Shown here one piece after another: positions 33,595-42,373 of a stretch of DNA of 64,000 bases. Position numbers and translations under genes: made by a program. The notes under the pieces are model-generated. The model saw nothing but the letters and a program-made list of their open reading frames with translations. It searched no databases and had not been told where the DNA came from. Each line of letters starts with the position of its first letter. Position 1 is the stretch's first letter. Source of the DNA: DAITAZ01 sp036824045 (GTDB taxonomy: Bacteria; Pseudomonadota; Gammaproteobacteria; Burkholderiales; Rhodocyclaceae); contig DAITAZ010000015.1 of assembly GCA_036824045.1 (NCBI GenBank), forward strand, positions 16,061 through 80,060. The letters are read 5' to 3'.

Positions 33595-35337
33595 TCAGGC
33601 CATGAATACGCGGTTCTTGCCTGCGTGTTTGGCGGCATACATGGCGGCGTCGGCGCGGCCAACCACTTGGGGAAGCGTCTCGTCCTGTTGTACTTCGGCA
33701 ATGCCGGCGCTGAAGGTGATCAGGATTCGTTCGTCGTTGCCCATGAATATGCGGCGGGTGAGCTCACGCTGCACCCGAGCAAGCGCGGTAAGGCCGTTTT
33801 CCGCGGTGGTGTCGGGCAGCATGATGACGAACTCCTCGCCCCCATAACGGGCGAGGGTATCCTGGGGCCGCAGCGTTTCGCGGACGATGGTGGAAAGGTG
33901 CACCAGTGCTTCGTCTCCCGTGCAGTGTCCGTAGGTGTCGTTCAGGCGCTTGAAGTTGTCGATGTCCAGCAGCCCGATGCTGAGGGGTGAATGTTTGCGA
34001 CGGGCGCGGGATACCTCCCGGATAAAGGCTTCTTCCATGCCTTTGCGGTTCAGCGCTCCGGTAAGCTGATCCTGACGCACCAGTTCGCTGGTCTGGGCGA
34101 GTTCCTGTTGCAGGCGACCAATCTCGATCTCAGCCTCGTTGACCCGATGGCGCATGGCAGTGAGTTCTTCCCGCGAGCGGGCGGAAACCGCCTGGACCAG
34201 CCGCGTCTCCCGCATCACGTTTTCGATGACCTCGGTGAGTTCGGAGATATCTTGTGCTGCAGCAATGCGGTCGGCGCTGGTGGAGATCTTGTCGTGGTAG
34301 TCGTTGGTTGAAGCGCTGAAGCTTGCCAAGTGGTCCACGAAGCCGTTGAGCAGGGTGCGCAGGCGCGCCTTGGCGTCGTCCAGATTGGATTTGAGCGCGG
34401 TTTGCTTGGTGATCACATCCTTGAGCCGACGCTCGATATCGTCCAACTGGCGCAGGCTCAGGGGTTCCTTGAAGAAGTCCCGGAACATGGCAATCTGGCC
34501 GTTGAGCCAGACATCGTCCATCACCAGATTGCTGACGTTTTCAACCAGTAGCTCGAACAGTTTGAGCAGCGCATGTTTCAGCTCTAGCTGGTCGGACGCG
34601 ACCCAGTTCAGTTGACCAATGAAATGCTTGACTTCGCGCCCGGCCGATTCTATCGAACTGAGGTCGTTGGCTTCCCGAACCCGGTTGGCGAGGGAATTGA
34701 CCCGTTCCACAAGTTCTGGCGATTCGATGGACAGCGCAGGCTGAACCGATTCCAGCAACTGGGCAATGATCTCCCGCCATTCGCTGCTGAGTTCGGGTGG
34801 GGCGGGTTCGTTCTGGCTGTGGGCGCCGTCTGCCACTGACTCGGGATCATTGTTCCCCAGCCCGAGGGAGGCCTGACGCCAATGTCGCAGTTGGACCTGC
34901 AAACGTTCGGCCAATTGCTCCGGAGTGTTCCCAAAGATGTCGATTAGCTGTTCCAGCGTCTGGCAGCGTTCCTGGAGGGCTTGCTCTTGTTCGGGTTGTT
35001 CCAGTTGTCGGATCAGCTCGCGAAAGACTGCCACCCACAGGCGCTCGCCGATGCGCTGGTCCTGCATGAGATCTGCAAGGGATCGGTGCAAGGCGTTCCA
35101 GCTGCGCTCCTTGACAGCCTGCTCCAGGCGCGTGGTCCACCGTTCCTGAGTGGAGGTGGTCCGGGGGAGAGCGCTTACCAGTCGGCGCAGGGCAATCTCC
35201 GGAAAGCCTTCGTCCGCGGTGCCTGCCACTTTGCTGTACAGGGATGCGTAATTCTCGGGCGTAGGAGGAATGCGCGCCAGGGTGAGCTGACGCAGGGTTT
35301 CGCGGGCGATGTCTGTGGGCTGGGAGAGTTCTTGCAT
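33595..35337 (-). CDS. GGDEF-domain diguanylate cyclase
   Basis: A 580-residue cytoplasmic protein predicted to make c-di-GMP. The C-terminal GGDEF domain runs from about residue 410: QDQLTGALNRKGMEEAF, LLDIDNFKRLNDTYGH and the active-site YGGEEF. An RPQD motif five residues before GGEEF is the RxxD inhibitory site, so product inhibition is expected. The first 400 residues lack membrane spans and form a largely helical region with likely coiled coils (ELTAMRHRVNEAEIEIGRLQQELAQT); no known sensor domain is recognised. A sigma-28-like promoter lies just upstream, so the gene appears to be expressed with the late flagellar genes. Confidence 0.92.
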   Translation of the reverse strand: MQELSQPTDIARETLRQLTLARIPPTPENYASLYSKVAGTADEGFPEIALRRLVSALPRTTSTQERWTTRLEQAVKERSWNALHRSLADLMQDQRIGERLWVAVFRELIRQLEQPEQEQALQERCQTLEQLIDIFGNTPEQLAERLQVQLRHWRQASLGLGNNDPESVADGAHSQNEPAPPELSSEWREIIAQLLESVQPALSIESPELVERVNSLANRVREANDLSSIESAGREVKHFIGQLNWVASDQLELKHALLKLFELLVENVSNLVMDDVWLNGQIAMFRDFFKEPLSLRQLDDIERRLKDVITKQTALKSNLDDAKARLRTLLNGFVDHLASFSASTNDYHDKISTSADRIAAAQDISELTEVIENVMRETRLVQAVSARSREELTAMRHRVNEAEIEIGRLQQELAQTSELVRQDQLTGALNRKGMEEAFIREVSRARRKHSPLSIGLLDIDNFKRLNDTYGHCTGDEALVHLSTIVRETLRPQDTLARYGGEEFVIMLPDTTAENGLTALARVQRELTRRIFMGNDERILITFSAGIAEVQQDETLPQVVGRADAAMYAAKHAGKNRVFMA

Positions 35338-35373
35338 GGTCTTGGCCGTGCCGAGGCAAGGGATGTCTCCCGG

Positions 35374-35400
35374 TTTACGGCCAAGGGGGCAGACTCTTTA
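35374..35400 (-). promoter_or_regulatory. Sigma-28 (FliA) type promoter of the GGDEF gene
   Basis: On the minus strand TAAAGAGT, a spacer of exactly 11 bases and GCCGTAAA match the FliA consensus TAAAGTTT-N11-GCCGATAA at six of eight positions in each box. It predicts a transcript starting about 30 bases before the ATG at 35337. Confidence 0.55.
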
Positions 35401-35459
35401 TAGGCGGGGGTGCAAAGCTGGAGGGGAAGTCAGTGCGGCTGGCAGGAGGCTGGAGGGAC

Positions 35460-36101
35460 TCACTCGACCAGCCCGTGCTTGAGCCCGTAATGGGTCAGTT
35501 CGGCGTTGTTCTTGAGTTTCATTTTCTCCAGCAAGCGTGCGCGGTACACACTGACCGTCTTGACACTCAGCTTGAGTTCTTCTGCGATCTGCGTCAGCGT
35601 CTTTCCTGAGGCAATCATGCACAGCGTTTGGTACTCGCGGTCGGAAAGCTTTTCGTGAGGAGCTTTGTCGCTGTCGTCGCTGATGGCGTTGGCCAGTTCT
35701 TCCGCCAGCGCCACACTGACATACTTCTTCCCACTGGCAACCTGCCGAATGGCATGGACCAGCAGATCAGGGGCACTTTGCTTGTTCAGGTAGCCCGCAG
35801 CGCCTGCCTTTAGTGCCCGGATGGCATAAAGGTCTTCCGGGTGCATGCTCAGCATGAGCACCGGCAGTTTTGGGTACTCCTTCTTGACCTGTTTCAGAGT
35901 ATCGATACCGTTGCGCTCTGGCATTGATACGTCGAGAAGCATGACGTCCCAAGACTCGGCCCGGGCAAGTTGCATGGCCTGAATGCCGTTTTCGGCCTCG
36001 CCGGTCACCAGCATGTCGTCCGTTTCCGACAGGATCTGTCGCAGACCGTGACGAACGATTGCATGATCGTCAGCAATCAGAACTCGAATGGATTTGGTCA
36101 T
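35460..36101 (-). CDS. LuxR/NarL-family response regulator
   Basis: A 213-residue regulator with an N-terminal receiver (IRVLIADDHAIVRHGLRQIL; phospho-acceptor Asp in MLLDVSMPERNG; LSMHPEDLYAIRALKAGAAGYLNK) and a C-terminal LuxR-type helix-turn-helix (LSDREYQTLCMIASGKTLTQIAEELKLSVKTVSVYRARLLEKM). ATG 36101 is preferred; a GTG at 36113 would add four residues. It starts 16 bases after the histidine kinase gene and is its obvious partner. The receiver resembles the UvrY/GacA and NarL groups, but the target genes and the signal are unknown. The closeness to flagellar and c-di-GMP genes is suggestive only. Confidence 0.92.
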   Translation of the reverse strand: MTKSIRVLIADDHAIVRHGLRQILSETDDMLVTGEAENGIQAMQLARAESWDVMLLDVSMPERNGIDTLKQVKKEYPKLPVLMLSMHPEDLYAIRALKAGAAGYLNKQSAPDLLVHAIRQVASGKKYVSVALAEELANAISDDSDKAPHEKLSDREYQTLCMIASGKTLTQIAEELKLSVKTVSVYRARLLEKMKLKNNAELTHYGLKHGLVE

Positions 36102-36117
36102 CGCTGCCTGCACTGTT

Positions 36118-37677
36118 TCAGAGGATGTGGTTTACCGCGTCGCCACTGACGCACGCAAACTCGTCACGGGATGGGGCCGATGGGGTGGGCACACGCATGG
36201 TTAGCAGCGTGCCACCACCCGCCCGTGCTCGGATTTCGAACACTCCGGAAAGCCCATTGATGCGCTCACGCATCCCTCGGAGCCCGAAGGATTTGGGTTT
36301 CGACAAGTCCTCTGCCCCCAATCCCACGCCGTTATCACCAATCTCCATCACAATCGCTCCGTCTTCCAGCGTGAGGCAGACCTCCACGAGGGTGGCGCGA
36401 GCGTGCTTGCTGATATTGGTGAGTGCTTCTTGAAAAACGCGGAAGAAGCTGATGGCCGCATCTTCCGGGAGGTTGAAGTCTGATTCGGACGCGGTAACGT
36501 GGCACGTGATGCCGGTGCGCTGAGCGAAATCTTCCCCCTGGCTCTCAATTGCGGCGACAAGACCGAAGTCTTTGAGAATCCCTGGCCGCAATTCCCTCGC
36601 CACGCGCCCGACGGTGGCAATGGCGTCGTCGATAAGCTTGCCGATCGAGTTTACCCTATTTGCCATGTCTGCCGGATTCCAGGCAGGAAACTGGTCGTTC
36701 CCGACCACCCTGGTTTTTGACGCGAGCAGCGCGGCTTCGATCTTGATCGCGACGAGGTTGCCGCCCAGTTCATCGTGAATATCCCGGGCGATGCGCTCCC
36801 GCTCTTCTTCCTTCGCGCGCTGCAAGTGGGAGGAAAGCTCGGCAAGCTGAGCGCGCGACTGTCTCAGTTCCTGCTGCGCGACCTTGCTCTGGGTGATATT
36901 GGCGACGATGCCCTCCCACACCAGTCGGCCATCGCCCAGGCGGCGAGGCGAGGCGCGCAGGTTTACCCACTTGATATCTTCGTCCGGCAGGACGATGCGT
37001 CCTTCCCAATTGACCGTGGCAAAGGTCTCCGCTGAAGTCGCTACTCCGGCATCGAAGGCGGGCAGGTCATTCGATACGATCATGGCCCGGAAGCGTCCGG
37101 GGAAGGCGATCAGCTCTTCAGGCGTCAGAGCGAGTACGGGGTTTGCCCCTTCGCTCACATACAGGAAATCGAGTTCGCCATTGGCGCGTCGCGCCATCTG
37201 GAAAACCATGCCAGGGATATTGGAGGTCAGGGCCCTGAAACGCGCTTCGCTCTCCCGCACGGCTTCAATCGCCGCCCGGCGTTCTGCCCGGTTGCGCGCT
37301 TCACGCAGTTCCCGCTCCACTGCCGGAATCAGGCGCTCGAGCCTTTCTTTGCTCAGATAGTCGCTGGCGCCCGCACGCATTGCGGCGATGGCCGTGTCTT
37401 CCTCAATCACCCCGGAAACGATGATGAAGGGCAAATCCAAACCGAGGCCCTGCATCAGTTTCAAGGCCGCCAGGGCACTGAAGCCCGGCATGCTGTGGTC
37501 GCACAGGATCAGATCCCAGCATTCCTGATTCAGCGCTTCGGTCATGTCCTTGGCGCAATCCACTCGGCGATACGTGAGATCGTATCCGGCCACGCGGAAG
37601 TGGCGGGCCAGGAGCAGGGCGTCGTCTTCCCAGTCTTCAATGACCAGAACACGAATGGCTTTGGGAGTGGAATCCAT
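36118..37677 (-). CDS. Hybrid histidine kinase: REC-PAS-HisKA_3-HATPase
   Basis: A soluble kinase of about 519 residues. The order is unusual: a receiver domain comes first (IRVLVIEDWEDDALLLARHF, acceptor Asp in ILCDHSMPGFSA, then GASDYLSK), followed by a PAS domain (SEARFRALTSNIPGMVFQMARRANGELDFLYVSEG), a HisKA_3 dimerisation helix with the phospho-histidine in ARDIHDELGGNLVAIKIE and a HATPase (FRVFQEALTNISKHA, GDNGVGL, FGLRGMRERI). HisKA_3 kinases pair with LuxR-type regulators, and one follows directly. There is no membrane segment, so the signal is probably cytoplasmic or comes through the receiver. ATG 37677 was chosen over GTG 37704; neither has a good Shine-Dalgarno sequence. Confidence 0.9.
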   Translation of the reverse strand: MDSTPKAIRVLVIEDWEDDALLLARHFRVAGYDLTYRRVDCAKDMTEALNQECWDLILCDHSMPGFSALAALKLMQGLGLDLPFIIVSGVIEEDTAIAAMRAGASDYLSKERLERLIPAVERELREARNRAERRAAIEAVRESEARFRALTSNIPGMVFQMARRANGELDFLYVSEGANPVLALTPEELIAFPGRFRAMIVSNDLPAFDAGVATSAETFATVNWEGRIVLPDEDIKWVNLRASPRRLGDGRLVWEGIVANITQSKVAQQELRQSRAQLAELSSHLQRAKEEERERIARDIHDELGGNLVAIKIEAALLASKTRVVGNDQFPAWNPADMANRVNSIGKLIDDAIATVGRVARELRPGILKDFGLVAAIESQGEDFAQRTGITCHVTASESDFNLPEDAAISFFRVFQEALTNISKHARATLVEVCLTLEDGAIVMEIGDNGVGLGAEDLSKPKSFGLRGMRERINGLSGVFEIRARAGGGTLLTMRVPTPSAPSRDEFACVSGDAVNHIL

Positions 37678-37937
37678 CGAACGGGCTAAGTAGTGGGGTG
37701 ACACCGCTACGGGAAACTGGTGTCTTGCAAGGGGGAAGATAGCTTTTTAGGCGCTGCCGCCCGAATGAATTATTTCACGACTATTTCCTGCTTGGCACAC
37801 ATGTTTGTGTTTGCTTGCTCACGATGGAGGTGCTTTCGGTAATGCATGGCCGAGGACGGGCGTGAAGTCCAACCTTGGAGTCCATTGTCTCCCGAAACTT
37901 AGCGCAGGGGAGGCGGGGGGCATTTGTCAGGATGGCG

Positions 37938-37943
37938 TAGAAT
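37938..37943 (+). promoter_or_regulatory. Possible -10 element for gltX
   Basis: TAGAAT lies 40 bases before the gltX start and is followed by GCCC and a T-run, as in front of aroG at 2735. No clear -35 box is seen. The rest of the 300-base gap between the kinase gene and gltX (37678-37977) holds no gene I can support. Confidence 0.3.
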
Positions 37944-37977
37944 ACGGCCCTTTTTCTCGGCCTATCTTTGCTTTCCC

Positions 37978-39375
37978 ATGAGCCAGACCGTTCGCACCCG
38001 CTTTGCTCCTAGTCCTACCGGTTATCTTCATATCGGCGGGGCCAGAACCGCACTTTTTTCCTGGGCATTTGCGCGCCACCACAAGGGAGTGTTCGTGTTG
38101 CGCATCGAGGATACCGACCTTGAGCGCTCTACTCCTGAAGCCGTGGCAGCCATTCATGCCGGGATGCAATGGCTGGGGTTGGGGCACGATGAAGGACCGT
38201 TCTATCAAACCCAACGCATGGATCGGTACCGGGAGGTGATTGCGCAGATGCTCGCTGCCGGGCAAGCGTACCGGTGCTACTGCACGCGGGAAGAACTCGA
38301 GGCCATGCGAGAACGTCAGCGGAGCGCAGGGGAGAAACCTCGTTACGATGGCAGCTGGCGTCCTGAGCCGGGGAAAGTGTTGCCTCAGCCGCCAGCGGAG
38401 GCGCCCTTCGTGATTCGCTTCCGTAATCCGACCGAAGGTTCAGTGGAATGGAATGATCTTGTAAAAGGTCCGATTTCCATCAGCAATCAAGAACTTGACG
38501 ATCTGATCATCGCCCGGACGGACGGATCTCCAACCTACAATTTCTGTGTAGTGGTGGACGATTGGGACATGAAAATCACCCATGTGATCAGGGGTGATGA
38601 CCACGTCAACAACACGCCTCGGCAGATCAACATCTTGCGTGCCTTGGGCGCGACGTTGCCCAATTATGGTCACGTGCCCATGATCCTTGGGGCGGATGGC
38701 GAAAAGCTGTCCAAGCGGCACGGCGCCGTGAGCGTTACCCAGTACGACGAGGATGGGTACTTGCCCGAGGCGATGCTCAATTTCCTGGCACGTCTGGGAT
38801 GGTCCCACGGGAACGACGAAGTGTTTGATATGGAGCAGTTCGTCAGTTGGTTTGATCTGGAGCACATCAGCCGATCGGCGGCCCAGTTCAATCCGGAGAA
38901 ACTGCTGTGGATTAATCAGCAATACTTGAAAACGGCCGACAATGTTCGGCTGGCAGGAGAAGTGAGGCGCCGATTGGAACGGCAAGGCGTGCATACAGGG
39001 GATGGCCCTGCGCTTGACTCCGTCGTGGCGTTGTACAAGGAAAGGGTGGCGACGCTGAACGAGTTGGCTGATGCAATCAAGCCTTTTTATCATCATCCCC
39101 AACCGGCACCGGAGTTGGTATCCACACACATCAATGACAAATCGGTGCCTGCGCTCGCGGGCCTTTGCGGCCGGCTGCAGTCGTGCGAGTGGAGTCCAGC
39201 TGCGATCAATCAGTCGCTAAAAGATACCGTGGCGGAGCATGGATTGAAATTCCCCCAGTTGGCGATTCCATTGCGAGTGGTACTGACGGGGCAAACGCAG
39301 ACGCCCTCCATTGATGCGGTAGTCGCGGTAATGGACCGTGAAGAAGTGCTGCGACGCATTTCGATCTATCTCTAG
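37978..39375 (+). CDS. gltX: Glutamate--tRNA ligase GltX
   Basis: A class I aminoacyl-tRNA synthetase that charges tRNA-Glu. The HIGH signature appears as PSPTGYLHIGGARTALF and the KMSKS signature as GEKLSKRHG. ATG 37978 (MSQTVRTRFAPSPTGYLHIGG) gives the standard N-terminus and 465 residues, the normal length; a longer frame upstream is not supported. The sequence follows the discriminating bacterial GluRS pattern. It is followed after nine bases by a phosphodiesterase-family gene. Confidence 0.96.
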   Translation: MSQTVRTRFAPSPTGYLHIGGARTALFSWAFARHHKGVFVLRIEDTDLERSTPEAVAAIHAGMQWLGLGHDEGPFYQTQRMDRYREVIAQMLAAGQAYRCYCTREELEAMRERQRSAGEKPRYDGSWRPEPGKVLPQPPAEAPFVIRFRNPTEGSVEWNDLVKGPISISNQELDDLIIARTDGSPTYNFCVVVDDWDMKITHVIRGDDHVNNTPRQINILRALGATLPNYGHVPMILGADGEKLSKRHGAVSVTQYDEDGYLPEAMLNFLARLGWSHGNDEVFDMEQFVSWFDLEHISRSAAQFNPEKLLWINQQYLKTADNVRLAGEVRRRLERQGVHTGDGPALDSVVALYKERVATLNELADAIKPFYHHPQPAPELVSTHINDKSVPALAGLCGRLQSCEWSPAAINQSLKDTVAEHGLKFPQLAIPLRVVLTGQTQTPSIDAVVAVMDREEVLRRISIYL

Positions 39376-39384
39376 CGGGGCGGA

Positions 39385-40557
39385 ATGACAGCCATGGGCC
39401 AACGAATGTTGCCTGACTATGCAGGAGGCAGCATCGTCAACCTCATGGCTTCTCTGGCGCAAGCCTGTGGCTATTCGATCTCGGGCTATCCGCCAACGCC
39501 TCTGCTTGCGAGCCTGGGTCTGGCCAACAGCAACAACATTGTGCTGATTGTGCTCGATGGGATGGGGGATGATTATCTGCAGCGTCATCCCCGCAGTTTC
39601 CTTGCGCGACACCTTATTGGTACGCTGACTTCTGTTTTCCCATCGACCACAGCTGCGGCGATCACCACCTTTTTCACGGGTGTGGCGCCTGCCCAGCATG
39701 GTGCTACAGGCTGGCATTCATATTTCTCAGAGCTTGATTGTGTCTTCACACCCTTGCCGGGCCGCAGACGCGACGGCCTCAGGCTGTCTTCCACCCTGCG
39801 GAAAGACATACCGGCCCGGCTTTTCGGGGCTGACCGCCTGTATGGACATCTTGCGCGCAAAGTCCAAGTGCTTGCGCCCCTTGAGATCTGTGACTCTGCG
39901 TTCAACCGATATTTCTGCGAAGGGGCAGAGGTCTTTGGCTATCGGTCACTCGTTGAGTTTGTGGCAATGCTCGAGTCGTTGTCCGGCACCCATCGCGAGC
40001 CAAAGTTCATCTATGCCTACTATCCTGACCACGATTTACTCTGCCACCAGTATGGTGTGGAAAGCCGAGTCGTTGCTCATCACTTTGATCTTCTCAACAG
40101 ACTGTTTGCTCGGTTTTCGAGTGCTCTGCACAACACGTCAGTCATTTGCACAGCCGACCATGGCATGATCGATAACCCGCCTGGCCATGTCGTCGATCTG
40201 GCACACATGCCGGAGATTGCAAATTGCTTGACCCAACCTCTTTGTGGGGAGCCGCGGGCGGCATATTGTTACGTCAAGGAGGAAATGATCGATCGCTTCC
40301 CTGAGCTGGCAACAGAACAACTTGGGTGCTGTGCAACATGCCTGCCGTCCTCTATCGTCTTGGACAATGGCTGGTACGGGGTCCCGCCGTTCAGTTTGCG
40401 GACACGGGAGCGCATCGGAGATTATGTACTGCTCATGGAAGATGATTGGACGATAAAGGACTGGCTACCTGGCGAAGCGCGATACCGCCAAAGAGCAGTG
40501 CACGGAGGCGTTTCCTCTGAGGAAATGCTGGTGCCATTGATTCTGTTGCACACGTGA
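39385..40557 (+). CDS. Alkaline phosphatase superfamily protein (type I phosphodiesterase/nucleotide pyrophosphatase-like)
   Basis: A 390-residue protein with the metal site of the type I phosphodiesterase/nucleotide pyrophosphatase branch. Metal ligands and nucleophile are seen in VLIVLDGMGDDY, SVFPSTTAAAITTFFTG (Thr nucleophile), YYPDHDLLCHQYG, ICTADHGMIDN and VHGGVSSEE. No signal peptide is visible. The substrate is unknown; relatives hydrolyse phosphodiesters, nucleotides or phosphonates. The gene follows gltX closely, yet its base composition is lower in GC and richer in cysteine codons (CCATCL) than the genes before it, and it ends 70 bases before tRNA-Leu. Confidence 0.82.
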   Translation: MTAMGQRMLPDYAGGSIVNLMASLAQACGYSISGYPPTPLLASLGLANSNNIVLIVLDGMGDDYLQRHPRSFLARHLIGTLTSVFPSTTAAAITTFFTGVAPAQHGATGWHSYFSELDCVFTPLPGRRRDGLRLSSTLRKDIPARLFGADRLYGHLARKVQVLAPLEICDSAFNRYFCEGAEVFGYRSLVEFVAMLESLSGTHREPKFIYAYYPDHDLLCHQYGVESRVVAHHFDLLNRLFARFSSALHNTSVICTADHGMIDNPPGHVVDLAHMPEIANCLTQPLCGEPRAAYCYVKEEMIDRFPELATEQLGCCATCLPSSIVLDNGWYGVPPFSLRTRERIGDYVLLMEDDWTIKDWLPGEARYRQRAVHGGVSSEEMLVPLILLHT

Positions 40558-40626
40558 CTGCATTCAGCTGCTTAAACCCCGTGTGTGCTAGACTTCTTTA
40601 CTGAACAAGTATCAGATGTCCATGAC

Positions 40627-40715
40627 GCCCGAGTGGTGAAATTGGTAGACACAGCGGACTTAAAATCCGCCGAACCTCACGGTTCTTACCGGTTCGATTC
40701 CGGTCTCGGGCACCA
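40627..40715 (+). tRNA. tRNA-Leu (anticodon UAA)
   Basis: An 89-base tRNA with encoded CCA. The acceptor stem pairs GCCCGAG with CTCGGGC. The anticodon stem GCGGA/TCCGC encloses CTTAAAA, giving anticodon TAA at 40661-40663. The T-arm is CCGGTTCGATTCCGG, and there is a long variable arm (around CCTCACGG), as in class II leucine tRNAs. Confidence 0.97.
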
Positions 40716-40759
40716 TTCGTTATAAAAGCTTTATGCTCCGGAGAAGGCTTCAAGATTGA

Positions 40760-41488
40760 TTATCTTTGCTCCATGGTTCTGATAGTTTGTGGCTTTCCTG
40801 TACGAACGACATAATTCACTGCAGTGTCCCTGCCTAAAGAATACAGCCCAGTAAAAGGGTTGTAAGTCATTCCAACAATATCTTCAAATACCAATTGAGA
40901 TTCGCGGCACCATCTTGAAAGCTCAGATGGCTTGATAAATCGCGAGTACTCGTGAGTGCCTTTGGGCAAAAGACTCAGCAGGTATTCAGCACCGAGAATT
41001 GCCATGAGATATGCTTTGGGATTCCGGTTTATTGTGGAAAAAAATACTTTCCCGCCGGGACGAACTAGCTTGCTGCAAGCAGCAACCACACTAGCGGGAT
41101 CGGGGACATGCTCCAGCATTTCCATGCAGGTGACGATGTCAAAGCTCTCCGGTTGCAGTTCCGCAAGCTCTTCTACAGCGATCTGGCGGTAGGAAACTGT
41201 TTGACCGCTTTCAAACAAGTGTAGCTGGGCTACTCCGAGCGCTTTTGGAGACAAGTCAATCCCGGTGACTTTTGCCCCTCTGGCGGCCATGCTCTCAGAG
41301 AGTATCCCTCCGCCACATCCCACATCCAGGACGCGCTTTCCGCTAAGTCCGGCCGATTGGTCAATGTAGGTCAAGCGTAGCGGATTTATTTCGTGTAGCG
41401 GTTTGAATTCGGAGTTGGGATCCCACCAGCGGTGGGCAAGTTGACCGAATTTTTCCAGCTCAACTGGATCAGCATTCATTTGAGCCAT
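40760..41488 (-). CDS. ubiG: Ubiquinone biosynthesis O-methyltransferase UbiG
   Basis: UbiG performs both O-methylation steps of ubiquinone synthesis using S-adenosylmethionine. Of 242 residues, the N-terminus (ELEKFGQLAHRWWDPNSEFKPLHEINPLRL) is the hallmark of the family, and the SAM site is VLDVGCGGGILSE with GIDLSPKAL. Later blocks TCMEMLEHVPDP and INRNPKAYLMAILGAEYLL also fit. AGGAG precedes ATG 41488. Base composition is low for the window, with 22 G or C in the 60 bases from 40861 counted by eye. Confidence 0.96.
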   Translation of the reverse strand: MAQMNADPVELEKFGQLAHRWWDPNSEFKPLHEINPLRLTYIDQSAGLSGKRVLDVGCGGGILSESMAARGAKVTGIDLSPKALGVAQLHLFESGQTVSYRQIAVEELAELQPESFDIVTCMEMLEHVPDPASVVAACSKLVRPGGKVFFSTINRNPKAYLMAILGAEYLLSLLPKGTHEYSRFIKPSELSRWCRESQLVFEDIVGMTYNPFTGLYSLGRDTAVNYVVRTGKPQTIRTMEQR

Positions 41489-41558
41489 TGCTCCTAGAGG
41501 CAGAACTGTTAGCTATAAAAGACTACACGCTTGCAGAGGAGTTCTATTCCGTGTTGGC

Positions 41559-41588
41559 AAAAAAAAACCCTGCCTGACGGCAGGGTTT
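41559..41588 (-). terminator. Rho-independent terminator of the first ompA gene
   Basis: A perfect 10-bp stem (aaaccctgcc and ggcagggttt, 41565-41588) with a TGAC loop is followed on the minus strand by a run of T residues (the A-run at 41559-41567). It starts 16 bases past the ompA stop. Confidence 0.92.
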
Positions 41589-41604
41589 CCGATACCAGCA
41601 ACAA

Positions 41605-42273
41605 TTACTTGGTGGTGCCGATCACTTCAACCTCGACGCGACGGTCGGGTTGCAAGCATTCCACCAGCTTCTTGTTCTTGCCGTTGTCTTTGCCCAGCTT
41701 GTTGCACTTATCGCCGGTCACCGGTTGCTTTTCGCCTTTGCCCTCGGTGTACACGCGATTGGCCTCTACGCCCTTGCTGACGAGGTATTGCTTGACGGCA
41801 GCAGCACGTTTCTCGGACAGCGCCTGGTTGTACTTGTCGGAGCCGATGCGGTCAGCGTGACCAACAGCCAGGATCACCTCGAGGGAAATGCCGCCAACCT
41901 TGGCCGCCAATTCATCCAGCTTCGCCTTGCCTTCGGAACGCAGGACAGCCTTGTCGAAGTCGAACAGGGCGTCGGCGGCGAGAGTAACTTTCTGGGTTAC
42001 CGGAGCGGGGGCTGCGGCAACAGGGGCGGCAGGCTTGGGTGCCTCAGGTTTCTTCACCAGATCGGGGTCGCACTCCGCAATCGCCATGGCGGGAGTCCAG
42101 TACCCGGCTCTCCAGCACAGGCCAGTGCTGTTCTTCCAGACCAGGGCTTTGGACGAATCAACCCAGTAGCCGCCTTTGTCGGCCGCGTCCTGAGCGTGTG
42201 CAGCGGTGCTGAAGAGGCCCAGCGAAGCCACTGCGGCAGCCAGAATCAGGGGGGCTTTGAATTGTTTGCTCAT
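41605..42273 (-). CDS. OmpA family protein (copy 1)
   Basis: A 222-residue cell-envelope protein. A signal peptide (APLILAAAVASLGLFSTAAHA) is followed by a short segment GYWVDSSKALVWKNSTGLCWRAGYW with PAMAIAECDPDL, an alanine/proline linker, and a C-terminal OmpA domain that should bind peptidoglycan (ADALFDFDKAVL, AVGHADRIGSDKYNQALSEKRAAAVKQYL). No eight-stranded barrel is present, so it is unlike E. coli OmpA. It closely resembles the copy at 43762. AGGAG precedes the ATG, and a strong terminator follows, so it is probably a single-gene transcript. Confidence 0.9.
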   Translation of the reverse strand: MSKQFKAPLILAAAVASLGLFSTAAHAQDAADKGGYWVDSSKALVWKNSTGLCWRAGYWTPAMAIAECDPDLVKKPEAPKPAAPVAAAPAPVTQKVTLAADALFDFDKAVLRSEGKAKLDELAAKVGGISLEVILAVGHADRIGSDKYNQALSEKRAAAVKQYLVSKGVEANRVYTEGKGEKQPVTGDKCNKLGKDNGKNKKLVECLQPDRRVEVEVIGTTK

Positions 42274-42373
42274 ATTCTCCTCACTGGAAGAGTTTCTAAT
42301 CGATAACCGGCACTATCATCCTGCTATTCGTACAGGATGTGCTAATTGATACAGCGCTAAGCGCGATGCCAAT

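Noticed and set aside
37924..37977. 18-codon N-terminal extension of GltX
   Set aside because: The conserved protein begins at ATG 37978; the extension covers the likely promoter.
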